Positions 23,003 through 35,842 of a stretch of DNA of 64,000 nt are shown here, one piece after another. This DNA is from Diphasiastrum complanatum. Taxonomy: Eukaryota; Streptophyta; Lycopodiopsida; Lycopodiales; Lycopodiaceae. The notes under the pieces are model-generated. The model was not told the DNA's origin. It was given only the letters and a program-made list of their open reading frames with translations, and ran no database searches. The translations under genes were made by a program, and so were the position numbers. How positions within the stretch are numbered: the first letter of the stretch is position 1; each line of letters opens with the position of its first letter. The stretch covers positions 19,451-83,450 of the forward strand of contig MU832176.1 of assembly GCA_029204225.1 (NCBI GenBank), written 5' to 3'.

Positions 23003-23604
23003 TGTAGATGCTCATAAATCCGCATCTGGATTTAGATTCTTCCTCAACGACGGTCCTATTTCCTAGAGCAGTTGTAGGCAAACCTCTATCACTCTTTCCT
23101 CGACAGAAGCAGAGTATATTTACAAAGTCCTCAATCCAAGGATCCTATTCTAAGCATGACAATCACAAGCAACACAAGGGAACCTGATGGTGGACAAACC
23201 AACCCAACCAAACCTAGATCGTACGGATCTAGCCCCCAAGCTATGGATCAATTACTCAGAGAGGAATGAGGCGTCACACCAGCATCATCCTGCCACCGGT
23301 CATGCTATCAAGCATATACTAGTGAGTGTCCAATAAGTATATTTATACCCTCCAAGGCCCATGCACCACTAGTAATGCACTGTGACACCTCACTAGACAC
23401 CTCTGCAGCCTATCTAGGCCATGTCATCAAGTTTTCCATTGACCCATACCAATCCACCATCAAGTGTTTAGGCCTACAACCATTAATTATGACCATGTAC
23501 ACATAAGGGCCCCAAATCTCTTATAGTCACAATTAACTTACGGGTTGTCGGTCTATCGGTCCCTAGCGTGGACACGCTACCCGAGACCAGTTATGGGCAT
23601 GACA
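23003..23604 (-). repeat. Probable 3' LTR of a Ty3/gypsy element
   Basis: The block begins TGTAGATGCTCATAAATCC and ends TTATGGGCATGACA on the plus strand. On the minus strand the right edge is preceded by GGGGGGAAGAA, a good polypurine tract, and by the end of a gypsy pol. The left edge is inferred from the TG dinucleotide only. Confidence 0.6.
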
Positions 23605-24240
23605 TTCTTCCCCCCTTGTTCAAGTTCTGTCCACAGAACTTAAAATTGGGGAAGTTCCTCCTTAAGCTTCCTTTCTGTTTCCGAAAATCGTCATCTTCCG
23701 TACATCCCTTTCATCAAACCAGATGCTCAGTAACTATACGATTTCTCAATCGTTTAGTTTTCGTATCCAAGATGTTTTTGGGTTCAAGACGAGATACACC
23801 CGATGATTCATCCAACAGGTTCAACTGATCTCCAAATCCAAGATGCTTTTCTTCACGTAGACTCTTCTTGAGATGGTTTACGCGAATTACGGGATGCACT
23901 TGTGACCCTTCTAGGAGTTCCAATTGGTAAGCTAAGAATCCGATCTTTTTCAAGATCTTATATAGTCCACTATATCTAGGGGACGATTAGTAATGCTAGC
24001 CGGTATGCATTACACTTGAATCCATCGGGATTCTCCAAAAATACCCAATCCCCTACTGGGAAGTCTCTTGGTGATCTTTTCAGCCTTGCATAATGTCGGT
24101 CCCCATCTTGGGTACACTAGACATTCTCACGTGCAGTCCGTAGCATTTCCTGCATATCATGTAGGAAATCCGCTACATTCTAAAACTTGAATGCCCGAGT
24201 CTCTATCACAATGGGTAATATAGGTTTAAAACTATACGTA
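23605..24240 (-). pseudogene. Ty3/gypsy integrase C-terminus, degraded
   Basis: The minus strand shows gypsy pol C-terminal landmarks. Near 24050-24200 stand MQEMLRTARENV, RHYARLKRSPRDFPVGDWVF and NPDGFKC. From 23953 the frame reads KKIGFLAYQLELLEGSQVHP, IRVNHLKKSL and, after a spacer, EPKNILDTKTKRLRNR. This is the region after the integrase core, including the part before a chromodomain-like tail. Stops and frameshifts separate the pieces; the DDE core, RT and protease are missing. A Gly/Lys-rich end precedes the polypurine tract at about 23605-23615. It is the 3' end of an old gypsy insertion. Confidence 0.7.
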
Positions 24241-26320
<2,080 letters not shown>

Positions 26321-26692
26321 ATGGACTTTTTTGAAGACCAAAAAATCACTTTGCTCAATCTCGAACACACATCAACAACTGAAGAATTTCATTGGCCTCA
26401 TAAATTAGGAACTTCAACTACAATTGTCGAACCTTCAGATCTTCCTCGAGATAATGATTTCTTGCAATTTGTGCAAGGTGAGGGACGTGAAATTTATGTG
26501 GGCTCAAAGAAGAATAGACAAAGTGTAAAAGCTGCAAAAATGAAATGACACGGTGATTTGAATGAAATCCAAATTGGAAGCCTTGTTGCACTTCTAGCTT
26601 CAGAAAACAATGAAAGACATCCATTTTGGATTGCCAAAGTACGTGGTTTTATTCAAAATAGCAATCAAACAAAAGTACTATGTGTCCATTAG
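26321..26692 (+). pseudogene. Unidentified protein fragment, one in-frame stop
   Basis: A 75-codon frame starting MDFFEDQKITLLNLE ends at a TGA (26546-26548). The same frame then continues for about 45 codons with well-formed protein sequence (GDLNEIQIGSLVALLASEN, then FWIAKVRGFIQ) before further stops. The second part has the feel of a small beta-barrel, chromo- or BAH-like module, but I cannot assign a family. It may be the C-terminal part of a transposon-borne or host gene. A single stop inside otherwise good sequence suggests a fairly recent pseudogene. Confidence 0.35.
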
Positions 26693-29297
26693 TTGCACAC
26701 CACTTCAACGAATGCTTTTTTGGGAAGGTACGAACTCGAAATCTTGCAAATAGATCCAAAGGGCAAGAGAAAGAGATTGCCAAAAAATCATCAAGAGTCG
26801 ACGATTTGAATCTATAGAATGTAGATGTTTTGGCGTTTAATTTTGAATTAATAATGATCAATCATCTACGGAAGTCAACTATATCTATATTAAAAGAACG
26901 ACTTGGATTAATGGAAAAACCATCATCCTCCACTCGTTATCAACAGAGAAAAGCTGATTTACAAGGTTTTTTTTTTGTCGACATTAGACGCGGATATGTC
27001 AGTTGACTCTGATGAAGAAGACGGGTCTTCCGCTTCATCAATTGAAAACGAGTGTTGAAAATATGTCAAGTTCTGAATTGAGAGGCATCAGTGAAAATTC
27101 CTTAGAAAAATATACTTTAAAAAAGAGAATGTACGAATATAATTTAAGTCGTCTTATATTTGAATGGGATTTCGAGTTTCAAAAATCTTTTGTTCTCTTG
27201 AATTATTATTTCACTTGTAATTATGATGGTTTAATGAAGTTTGCAACAAAAAACTTGTAGTTCTTTATTCAAAATATGCATTTTACTAAAAATAAAATTT
27301 AGAGATTTATTAAAAAAATCCATGATTTTGGCCTAAAACTAGGACCATTAAAAATCACCAAAAAAAAGTACTCTTTTTTAGGTCAAAGTCCCAAAACAAA
27401 TGTCATCGTGTTGACTCCCACTCTTTCACAGTAACATCCATTTGCCACTATGTGGTAAATGACATAGTCGTGACCCACTGCCACGACAAGTCAAATCCAT
27501 TTTTTATGCCAACCAATGTCCCCTAGCAATGCTAGCATGTTGAGCTTCCCCTCGCATGTTGGGTTGCATTTTGAAGTTCTTTCAACCCTTCACTACCAAT
27601 ATCACTTTTAATAAAATGCATTTCAATTTTGACCTTTCCAAAAGGTGATTGCTTGAAAAACAAACTTATAACACCCTTCAACCTTTTTTTAACATGAAAA
27701 ATTTCATACTTGCATTTCAACACACAACACCTTAAATAAAATGGACCAATTGTATGTCAAGATTCAAATGGGCCAATCATATTATAGCCCTTCATTTAAC
27801 ACCAACCAAATGTGAAATGGGGGTGGCCGTCAAAAAATAGGTGGCAAGCGAAAGGGCCGGGCAAAGGGACTTGCCGATAGTTTGAAACCAGCCTTACACA
27901 AGTTTCATTTAGATTTGACAAAATTAGAAAATAACTTTCAAAATGTTGTGTAAAGGGCATTTTAGTTGTAATGCTCAAAGACAAAATGTCACAACGATTT
28001 TTAGGCAAAGAATAGACACTCATAAATTGAGAACAGAATTTTTGAAAACAAAACCTTAGAAATCTGCAAGGCTCCTATTTCAAAAAATATAAACACATAG
28101 AGTACCTTAGATGTGTAAGATCTCCATGTTTATTGAAAATCAAATTTTTTTATCATGATAGCGGAAGGCCCTTGGCCCATTGGCCCTTCCAGTCACTGGC
28201 CACACATTTGGTCCCAACATGCTGCCACCTAGTAGAGGCAGGGGTATCACAATGTCTGACATGAATAGATTTTTCATGGACCTCCACAACTACATTTGAA
28301 CATAGGGATAAATGATTTCAACTTTCAAGTTTTAAGATTTTCTTTTCACGATTTCATAATAATCTTGTAAGTTTTTTATAAGGTTGGTTTGAGACTTTTC
28401 TACGAGCACTAGATTAGACCAAACTCAGCCTCTTACCGAGACAAACCTTAGGTGATTGTATTGATCTATTAAAGGACCATAATGCTAGGTGCTCAAGTTT
28501 TGTGTGTATTTTGGAGGTGACTCCAGGAGCAAAGGGTCCATCAAAGGCCGAGAGAAGGTCCCTATTGCCGGGTGCTCCATCAAAGGCCGACATAAGGTCC
28601 GTAGACCTCTTTAGGCTTCAATTATTGTCTAAATGGACTTCAAATATACAAAAAGTTCTACGAAGGAAGACAATAGGTGCCCTTTATAAGGCAAACGACA
28701 TTTGTGTAAAAAAAATGTAATTTTGAAGGGCAATTCCCCAATACAGTAATGAGGTCAAGGTTGTTCCACGTCTCCAGTGCTAGTCTAGTCTTGACTTCAA
28801 TCAAGGTCACGAAGCATCTACGTCTTTGCAGCATATCTCAGGCAATCATCATGATCATTGATCACTTAAGCTCCTCACTAATACGGGCTCGATGAGCCCA
28901 CGTAGTAGGCTCTTCCAGAATTGAAGGCGTGCCCCAACCTTGTAGTTTGACGGTCTAGATTGCCTGCATGCTTTTTTTCATGGACGGAACATTTGACCTT
29001 CAAATCTGAAATGACATTTGATAGTTGAGAGATGGGTACGAATTTCAAAGATGAGCCGCCAAGTTCGAAGGGCTGAAAGTTGAATCATGAATGTCAAAGT
29101 TTGTGCTAAAATTTTATGAAGTTTCAAGTGATGCGTATAATATATTTATCGTGAATCTATACAAGTACAAGAACGTATGTGCCTGTATTCTATGATGGCC
29201 AAATTTTTAGAAAGCATGTATTTCATAGCCAAAATGGATGTTGGTAGTCAATACAACCGTCAAATTGCAAGGCTACCCATGACTCATGGCCCGCATC
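26693..29297. other. Anonymous DNA with minor local repeats
   Basis: No gene was recognised. A short repeat around TCCATCAAAGGCCGA occurs at 28537 and 28587. Confidence 0.45.
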
Positions 29298-29448
29298 GGT
29301 CATTCTCCATGAGCCCACAGAGGCTCTTTCAGAAATCAACGCGGAGGGCTATGTTTTTATAGGATCTGTGGACTTGTTCGTCAACGTGGATTCGGAACAT
29401 CCATGGTCATTCTCCATGAGCCCACAGAGGCTCTTTCAGAAATCAACG
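29298..29448. repeat. 107-bp spaced duplication
   Basis: The 41-bp stretch beginning CATTCTCCATGAGCCCACAG at 29301 recurs at 29408. A diverged third copy of its core lies near 28887-28925. Confidence 0.8.
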
Positions 29449-29478
29449 TGGATTTGGAACATCCATGCTCATCTCCAG

Positions 29479-30123
29479 TGATAAAAATTGGACAGGGAGA
29501 TAGAAACCATCTCAGAAATCAGCCACAACAAGATCAGAGCATACACTATTCTTACAAGATATAATTACTAAACTCATAAACAAAGATAACACATGATATG
29601 TTACTCTGATCTGCAGCCCACACACAAAGGCTATGAAGCTGAATCAGAACTATACTCCTAGCATACAACACACTAATATGAGAAGCTGTAGCAATGGCAT
29701 ATTCCACTCCACTTAGTGGCACACTGCACTATACACAACCCACTAACATTAGCTATGGTAATGGTGAACTCCACTACTCAGCCTGCTACATAGACACAAC
29801 ACAAACTACAGTAGTTGCATACTCTATCACACCAAGAGACTGTCACATAGTCCTCTCACATACGCTAACAAGGAAACCTCTTGCACAACACATACAGAAT
29901 GCCCGATCATGGGCTCTTATTTATTCTAAGTGCCTGCATGAGGCTGAGCCTAAGTTAATGGCCTCATGACAGATGTTAACACCTGGTGATTCTTGAAATT
30001 AGGGGTTTGTTGCTATGATCGTGGATGATTGCACCAACTTCAGTAGGTGCTGATTTGTAGCAAGGACACTCCTGGAATCAAGGTGAAGGTTGACTCCAGG
30101 CAGTCAGCCTTCAATCTTCAACA
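29479..30123 (-). repeat. 3' LTR of the Gag-only element
   Basis: 645 bp, close to its partner at 31204-31857 but with visible substitutions and small indels (654 bp in the partner). Confidence 0.9.
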
Positions 30124-30255
30124 CTCCTCCATCAACCTCAATCCTTGATCATCGTAGGTTCATCCAAAGAGTGCTCTTCCATGAAGTTAACCTCCTCCAT
30201 AAGGTCTTGTGCTTCCACCATCTCGACCATCTGAGCCTCATCTGCTTCTTCCTCT

Positions 30256-31049
30256 TCAATCTCGCTTGCCACATTGGCTGGCCACATGCCCAAAACCGCT
30301 GCAGTTCCAACATTTGATGCCTTTGCGCTTGGATGGGTAGGTCTTTGAGTGATTCTTACCATCACTCCTTGGCTGATTTCGTCTCCAGCTTGCTGCTGGC
30401 TTTTGCTTGTTCTTTGCAAAACAAGCTTGCTCAATACTTGAAGATCCATTTTGCAAGCTACACCTTGTTTTCAGGTCAAGCAAAGTGCTAACCACAGAAC
30501 TCCATGACTCTCCACGCTTGGTAGCAATCACCATCTCAATTGTGCTTGCCCACGATATGGGCAAGGATTTGTATAGCTTCAGCTTCTTTTGGCTTTCCTT
30601 GAGAGCAAAAGTTTCACTCAGCTCCGCTAATTGGCTGAACAGGTCCTCCATCTTGGTAAGATGGTCTTGAAGGCTTTCTCCTTGAACAAATTTTAGCTCA
30701 TCTGGAGCAACTGGGCCAGGCGCAAGGCATCCATCTCGGATTTCTGCCCATAGGTGGTTTGCAAGGCATCCATTAAGTTCTTGCTACGTGTCATGTGAGG
30801 CTTCATCATACTCCTCACATTAGGAACGAGGCATAGAGCTATGCATGCAATGGCTTTGTTATCCCGTCTGGTCCAGTCGATCAGCTCTAATTGTTGAAGT
30901 TTGCTTGGTTGCGCTCCAAGCTCCGGTCTAAGTTCGCTTCCATCCACCACTTCGAACACCATCTCGCCTCTGAAGTAGAGGCTCATGGTGTGCCTCCAAT
31001 TCTCGAATAGAGGTGGTCTGAGGGAAGACAAGCCGTATGCACTGGCCAT
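30256..31049 (-). pseudogene. Gag (UBN2-type) with CCHC knuckle, one frameshift
   Basis: The N-terminal frame (31049-30693) starts MASAYGLSSLRPPLFENW and has the copia Gag landmarks NWRHTMSLYF, DNKAIACIALCL and LMDALQTTYGQ. A one-base shift near 30700 moves reading into the second frame (30651-30256), which continues MEDLFSQLAELSETFALK and LYKSLPISWASTIEMV. It ends with the nucleocapsid knuckle CWNCSGFGHVASQC. The start at 31049 fits the family length, about 265 residues in all. Gag packages element RNA in the cytoplasm. The single shift suggests coding capacity was kept until recently. No protease motif follows; a Glu-rich frame (30297-30138) trails off. Confidence 0.85.
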
Positions 31050-31190
31050 TGAAGCCTCTTCCTCTCCTCAAAAAGAGCTCTTCTAGAGACTGAGGTACCC
31101 TTCCTTGTCTCCACAGCAAACTAAGGTACCCTTCCTCGTTTTCTGCTTTCAGCTGCAATACTCTTCTTGACGCTCAGTCCCTTCTATTCT

Positions 31191-31203
31191 GGCTCTAATA
31201 CCA
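31191..31203 (-). promoter_or_regulatory. Primer-binding site of the Gag-only element
   Basis: The minus strand reads TGGTATTAGAGCC directly inside the right LTR, one base different from the usual initiator tRNA-Met complement. Confidence 0.85.
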
Positions 31204-31857
31204 TGATAAAAATTGGACAAGGAAATAGAAACCATCTCAGAAATCAGCCACAACAAGATCAGAGCATACACTATTCTTACAAGATATAATTACTGAACTT
31301 ATAAACGAAGATAACACATGACATGTTACTCTGATCTGCAGCCCACACACAAAGGCTATGAAGCTGAATCAGAACTGTACTCCTAGCATACAGTAGCAAC
31401 ACACTAATATGAGAAGCTGCAGCAGTGGCATATTCCACTCCACTTAGTGGCACACTCCACTATACAGAGCCCACTAACATTAGCTATGGTAATGGTGCAC
31501 TCCACTACTTAGCCTGCTACATAGACACAACACAAACTATGCTAGTTGCATACTCTATCACACCAAGAGACTGTCACACAGTCCTCTCACATACGCTAAC
31601 AAGAAACCTCTTGCACAACACATACAGAATGCCCAATCATGGGCTCTTATTTATTCTAAGTGCCTGCATGAGGCTGAGCCTAAGTTAATGGCCTCATGAC
31701 AGGTGTTAACACCTGGTGATTCTTGAAATCAGGGGTTTGTTGCTATGATCGTGGATGATTGCACCAACTTCAGTAGGTGCTAATTATTTGCAGCAAGGAC
31801 ATTCCTTGGAATCAAGGTGAAGGTTGACTCCAGGCGGTCAGCCTTCAATCTTCAACA
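31204..31857 (-). repeat. 5' LTR of the Gag-only element
   Basis: 654 bp; ends CTTCAACA at 31857, twelve bases before the next element begins. Confidence 0.9.
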
Positions 31858-31868
31858 CCCAGAATTGC

Positions 31869-33113
31869 TGTTGTAAAGCTACCTTTACAAGCTTTACTTC
31901 CGGTGCCATTGGCGCCAGCTATGTCCCCGGCGCCAGCAGCGCCGCTGCTGCTCCCGGCGCCAACGGCGCCGGCGCCGCTCCCGGCGCCACTGTGACCAGA
32001 ATCCAGCCGGCGCCAAGTTCCTATGGCTGAAAATCTTTGATCGGTTCTAGCGGAGTCCAGAGAGCTCAGATCGATGAGCAATCACCTCACACGATCTAGG
32101 CATGATTAAAGGAAGCCTGGGGATCAATAAAATCTAGAGAGAGAAAATGACTTTCTAGAAAGAGAAAATCCTAGAGAGAGAAAAACGTGCTTTACCAGCT
32201 TAGGTAGAGAGCTTGTTATGAGGGGAGGTGCCGAATCACACCAATACTATAGGGGAGTGCGGGTTGCGACTCAGGGCGAGCTCCAACCAAGTCTCAGCCT
32301 CCCTTGCTGGAATGTTGTCATGGCTCTCGCCTTGGCATGCTAGCGCCCCGGAGACTAGGGTCGGTCACACACTTGAAATGTAACCTTCTCAGATTTATCA
32401 ATAAAGTGGGATTTTCCTCAAACTGACTCTGATTACCTTCTGGGTTTCAGTGTTCGGTAAAAGCGCCAGTTGTAAGGCCGCTTTCAAAATTTTTAACTTG
32501 GCACATAGCTGAGGGTCGTATCCCGGGACGCCAGCGGTATGCCGTCGGGACCATTCGGTCCGTGGCGCCAGCGGTATGCTGTCGGGACCATTTGGTCAAG
32601 GAACTGGTTGTTTCCATATCTGTCGCAGCTTGTAGTTCTGAGTGTTCCTTGCATGAACGTGAATGGGTTAAGCTCTTGGGGAACGGGCTCTAACCTGTCG
32701 GCTGAGTTGGATGGCTTGCTTGGGTGGATGTTACCTGTTTATGGCTGTCCAGTCTGGCGTGGCGCCAGGTTGGCTTCCAGCGCTCGTGACGAAGCTTTCA
32801 GTTGGTTAAGTCTGATGTAAGTCAGACTGCTTGCTTGGAATGGATGTTACTCGTTTGTAACGAAGCTTCGAGTTGGTTAAGTTTGATGTATGTCGGGCGG
32901 CTTGCTTGGAGGGAAGTCACCCACGTCGGGACTCCCGATCTGGCATGGCGCCAGGTTGGATCTCAATGTTGGTTTTCGGAACTTCAAGTTGGTTAAGTCT
33001 GATCGTTGTTGGCGAGTTGGCTGCTTGTATGTCAAGTGGGTTTGGATGGCAAGAGTTGAAGGCTGGGAAGCTAAGTCGTGGTTCCCGGCTCCCTTTGGGA
33101 TGCCTGCGCTACA
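31869..33113 (+). repeat. 5' LTR of family B element
   Basis: 1245 bp, from TGTTGTAAAGCTACC to CCTGCGCTACA. It contains a cluster of GGCGCC palindromes (about 31905-32015), a 37-bp tandem repeat (32530-32602) and sub-repeats at 32700-33040. AATAAA at 32400-32405 is the likely polyadenylation signal, placing R near there. Confidence 0.95.
32700..33040 (+). repeat. Diverged sub-repeats inside the family B LTR
   Basis: Phrases GCTTGCTTGG..GATGTTAC and GTTGGTTAAGTCTGATG recur about every 75-115 bp (near 32797, 32871 and 32986). The tail GGCATGGCGCCAGGTTGG also recurs. The same block is present in every LTR copy. Confidence 0.75.
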
Positions 33114-33115
33114 TG

Positions 33116-33128
33116 TGGTATCAGAGCC
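33116..33128 (+). promoter_or_regulatory. Primer-binding site of family B element
   Basis: TGGTATCAGAGCC, two bases after the 5' LTR; complements initiator tRNA-Met. Confidence 0.92.
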
Positions 33129-33189
33129 GACTGGCCGGTCAGCTATGCGAATCTCACGGAAATGGCCACGGTTCGGGGTTCATCAAGAC

Positions 33190-33990
33190 AACTGTTGTGC
33201 AAGGTGCTGCCCACAGTGTAAGCACGGGTGCGTCCACGGTCGGGGTGGTTGGCAGGACGGGGGCTTGATGAGTCAAAGTGCTGCCCTTGAGGTGTAAGCA
33301 CGGTCAGTTTCCGCGGTTCGGGCCTGGCGCCGTCTGCACGTAGGACAGATGAGGCAATGTGCTGCCATTAGGATGGTGTAAGCACGGTCTGTGCCTTGTG
33401 GGGTGCGGGGTGACATATTCACGATGACCACCGTTCGTTTAGCTATAAGGGCTATCGACCAAATTTGGTGGGGGCGTTACTGAGGCAATGTGCTGCCTAA
33501 CGGTGAAAGCACGGGTGCGTCCACGATTTGGGTGGTATGCTGCCGATCGTTTAGCTATAAGGGCTATCAACTAAATTTGGTGGGGGCGTTACTGAGGCAA
33601 TGTGCTGCCTAACGGTGAAAGCACGGGTGCGTCCACGGGGGTGGTATATTCAAGGATAGCTGCCATTCGTTTAGCTATAAGGGCTATCGACCAAATTTTG
33701 TGGGGGCGTTACTGAGGCAATGTGCTGCCTAACGGTGAAAGCACGGGTGCGTCCACGATTGGGGGGTACGCTGCCGATCGTTTAGCTATAAGGGCTATCG
33801 ACTAGATTTGGTGGGGGCGTTACTGAGGCAATGTGCTGCCTGACGGTGAAAGCACGGGTGCGTCCACGGGGGTGGTATATTCAAGGATAGCTGCCGATCG
33901 TTTAGCTATAAGGGCTATCGACCAAAAAGTGGTGGGGCGTGACTGAGGCAATGTGCTGCTTAATGGTGAAAGCACGGATGGTTGGAGGGG
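33190..33990 (+). repeat. Leader tandem repeat with alternating 111/120-bp units
   Basis: GAGGCAATGTGCTGCC starts at about 33482, 33594, 33714, 33825 and 33945, giving steps near 112, 120, 111 and 120. Units alternate between two forms (..GATTTGGGTGG.. and ..GGGGGTGGTATATTCAAGG..), so the true period is a dimer of about 231 bp. Each unit also holds TTTAGCTATAAGGGCTATC and GAAAGCACGGGTGCGTCCAC. Three more diverged versions precede at about 33200, 33271 and 33350. Confidence 0.9.
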
Positions 33991-35828
33991 TGTCCTATGT
34001 GGGCTGATTCTGTGATCGATTTGTATGGGCGCGGCCAGGCAAAGGTCTGTTGGCAGGACCATCTCAAAGGGGGACCTTGTCTTTGTTACTTGTTAGTAAA
34101 CCTGCCTGAGTGTCTTACTTGTATGTATTCGTGGTGAGTCTTAGTACTCGTGCTTTTCCTGGTTTGCATGATTGCTTGTGATACAAGGAGCTGATGGCTC
34201 GAGAAGGAACCTTTTCTTTTGAAGGCTGATACCATCAAACAAAGAGGACTACAGAATCTGTGGGGCGGATTTGCAGTTCAAGTACTCACACGTGAACGAC
34301 AACGAAACGACTCAATGTTTGCAAAGGATGGATGGCTAGCCTATTTCTTGGGTTAGTTTCATTTGCGACAACGCCCACCAGACGCAAGCAGGAAGTCAAA
34401 AGTTGGAAAGGGCAATTTCAGGGGAGATCTTCTATGGAGCAGTTGGTCTTCATTTTGGGACGGCCACCTTCGGAACTGAAACTCACTGAGCATGGGTGAT
34501 ATCCAGTATCAGTTGGGTTTTTCCTCAAAGGGGAAAAAGACTAGGATCCTCTTCAGAGATTGGCAACAAGTTGGATCGAGCCATAATCCTAGCAGATGGG
34601 AAGCAAAGTGTTGGAAAGGCTTTTTGTCCGAAGAACTCTACTCTAAAGTCCGATCAGCTGATTTATTAAGTGGAGGGGAACTATCACACACACCTCTCTC
34701 TTGGGGCAAATTTTGAATTAAAGTTGATCAAAATGGGGGCAAATTCAAGGTGACCTAGCCATACTCACACGAGGAGACTGGCGAACTTTGGACCTAATAA
34801 GTTGACAAGTTTTTGTTGTGGAAAGGAAAGTTTGTTATAGGCTTTCTCTGGACCAGCAATGATGAGGAAACATATGAGTACGCTGGCTTGTGTTACGTGT
34901 AAGGCAGCTGATCAATGAAGGAACTGAGAAAGTTGAGTCTTGCATGAGAGACTTGGTATTTCGAACGAACGCTAAGGGACAGTTCGCGTTGAGATCGGAC
35001 TAGTGCAAACTCTGGGTGCATGTGTCTGATTCAAAGAGAGCTACTTGAAGCCAAGCTCGATGTACACTTCTTGTTTTGACTGTGAGGCAACTGACCAGTG
35101 ATGGAATTGTGAAAGTCAAGTTTTGCGCGACGGACATGGTGCTTGAAACAAACGCGAAGAGATAGTTCGGATGCGGATCAAACTGGTGCGACCCTTTGGC
35201 TTTCCACGAGGTCAATGGTTACATTTGGGCTGATTCAAAGAGCTACTTCAAGCTAAGTGAGAGGTGCATTGCGGAGTACTCAATCTTTGCCTACCTTAAA
35301 GAGCCAAGATGGAAAAGTATCAAGATCAGGCTGGGACAAGGAGAGAAATCAAGGTGCAGAAGCAACAAGGCACGGAGTGGACCAATAAGTGGGCAATCAA
35401 ACGATAAATCCTTCGGCTCAGGGAGCCTTGATACCTGTGCGGAACCCGAACAAATCTGGAGCTCAGGGAGCTCAACACAAAGTGCATCAAGGACAAATCA
35501 GGAGCTCAAAGGAGTTCCAAAGTCGAAAGTCAGAAGCGACAGGGGCGAACATTTCAAAGAAAGTCCTCTGTCACCAGTTAATAAGGCTCTCGGGTTTTAC
35601 GAAAGCGATATCAAATCTACGCTTTTCCCAGACAAAGATATTTGTTTCAAGTTATGTAATTTTTCAGTACAAAGAGCTGAGCCTCCGACTTGTGGTGTGC
35701 CAGCTTCAATGTTAATAAAAAGTGGCCAGTAAATTGAGTACTGTGCCAAGTAGCATAAATGTATAGTCATTTTAATTGGGAGACACCTTTACTTTAATCT
35801 GACATCTGATGAGGACATCAGATTTTAT
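33991..35828 (+). other. Non-coding interior of family B element
   Basis: No Gag, knuckle, protease, RT or integrase motif was found in any frame. The longest open frame (35196-35732, 178 codons, starting MAFHEVNGYIWADSK) is Ser/Lys-rich and unlike any family I know. A second (34492-34716) is equally anonymous. Two similar passages (about 34990-35040 and 35170-35250, sharing ..TGATTCAAAGAG..CTACTT) show internal duplication. Confidence 0.6.
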
Positions 35829-35842
35829 AAAGGTGGGGTGGA
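35829..35842 (+). promoter_or_regulatory. Polypurine tract of family B element
   Basis: AAAGGTGGGGTGGA directly before the 3' LTR; purine-rich except two T. Confidence 0.8.

Larger units (their letters stand above)
29479..31857 (-). mobile_element. Gag-only copia-type LTR retrotransposon
   Basis: A 2379-bp element in minus orientation. LTRs at 29479-30123 and 31204-31857 (TGATAAAAATTGG...CTTCAACA) flank an internal region of only 1080 bp. The primer site lies beside the right LTR and a purine tract (GATGGAGGAG on the minus strand) beside the left one. The flanks TCCAG (29474-29478) and CCCAG (31858-31862) agree at four of five bases, consistent with an ageing target duplication. The interior encodes Gag but no protease, integrase or RT, the architecture described for TR-GAG type non-autonomous elements. 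It must rely on a copia partner. Confidence 0.88.

Noticed and set aside
32539-33297. Repeated frames such as MPSGPFGPWRQ and MVKSDVSQT that occur in every family B LTR
   Set aside because: They lie within LTRs, in U3/R/U5 positions, and recur only because the LTR recurs.
35196-35732. 178-codon frame as gag of the young element
   Set aside because: No knuckle, no Gag helices or family motifs, and positioned at the 3' end of the interior; composition is anonymous.
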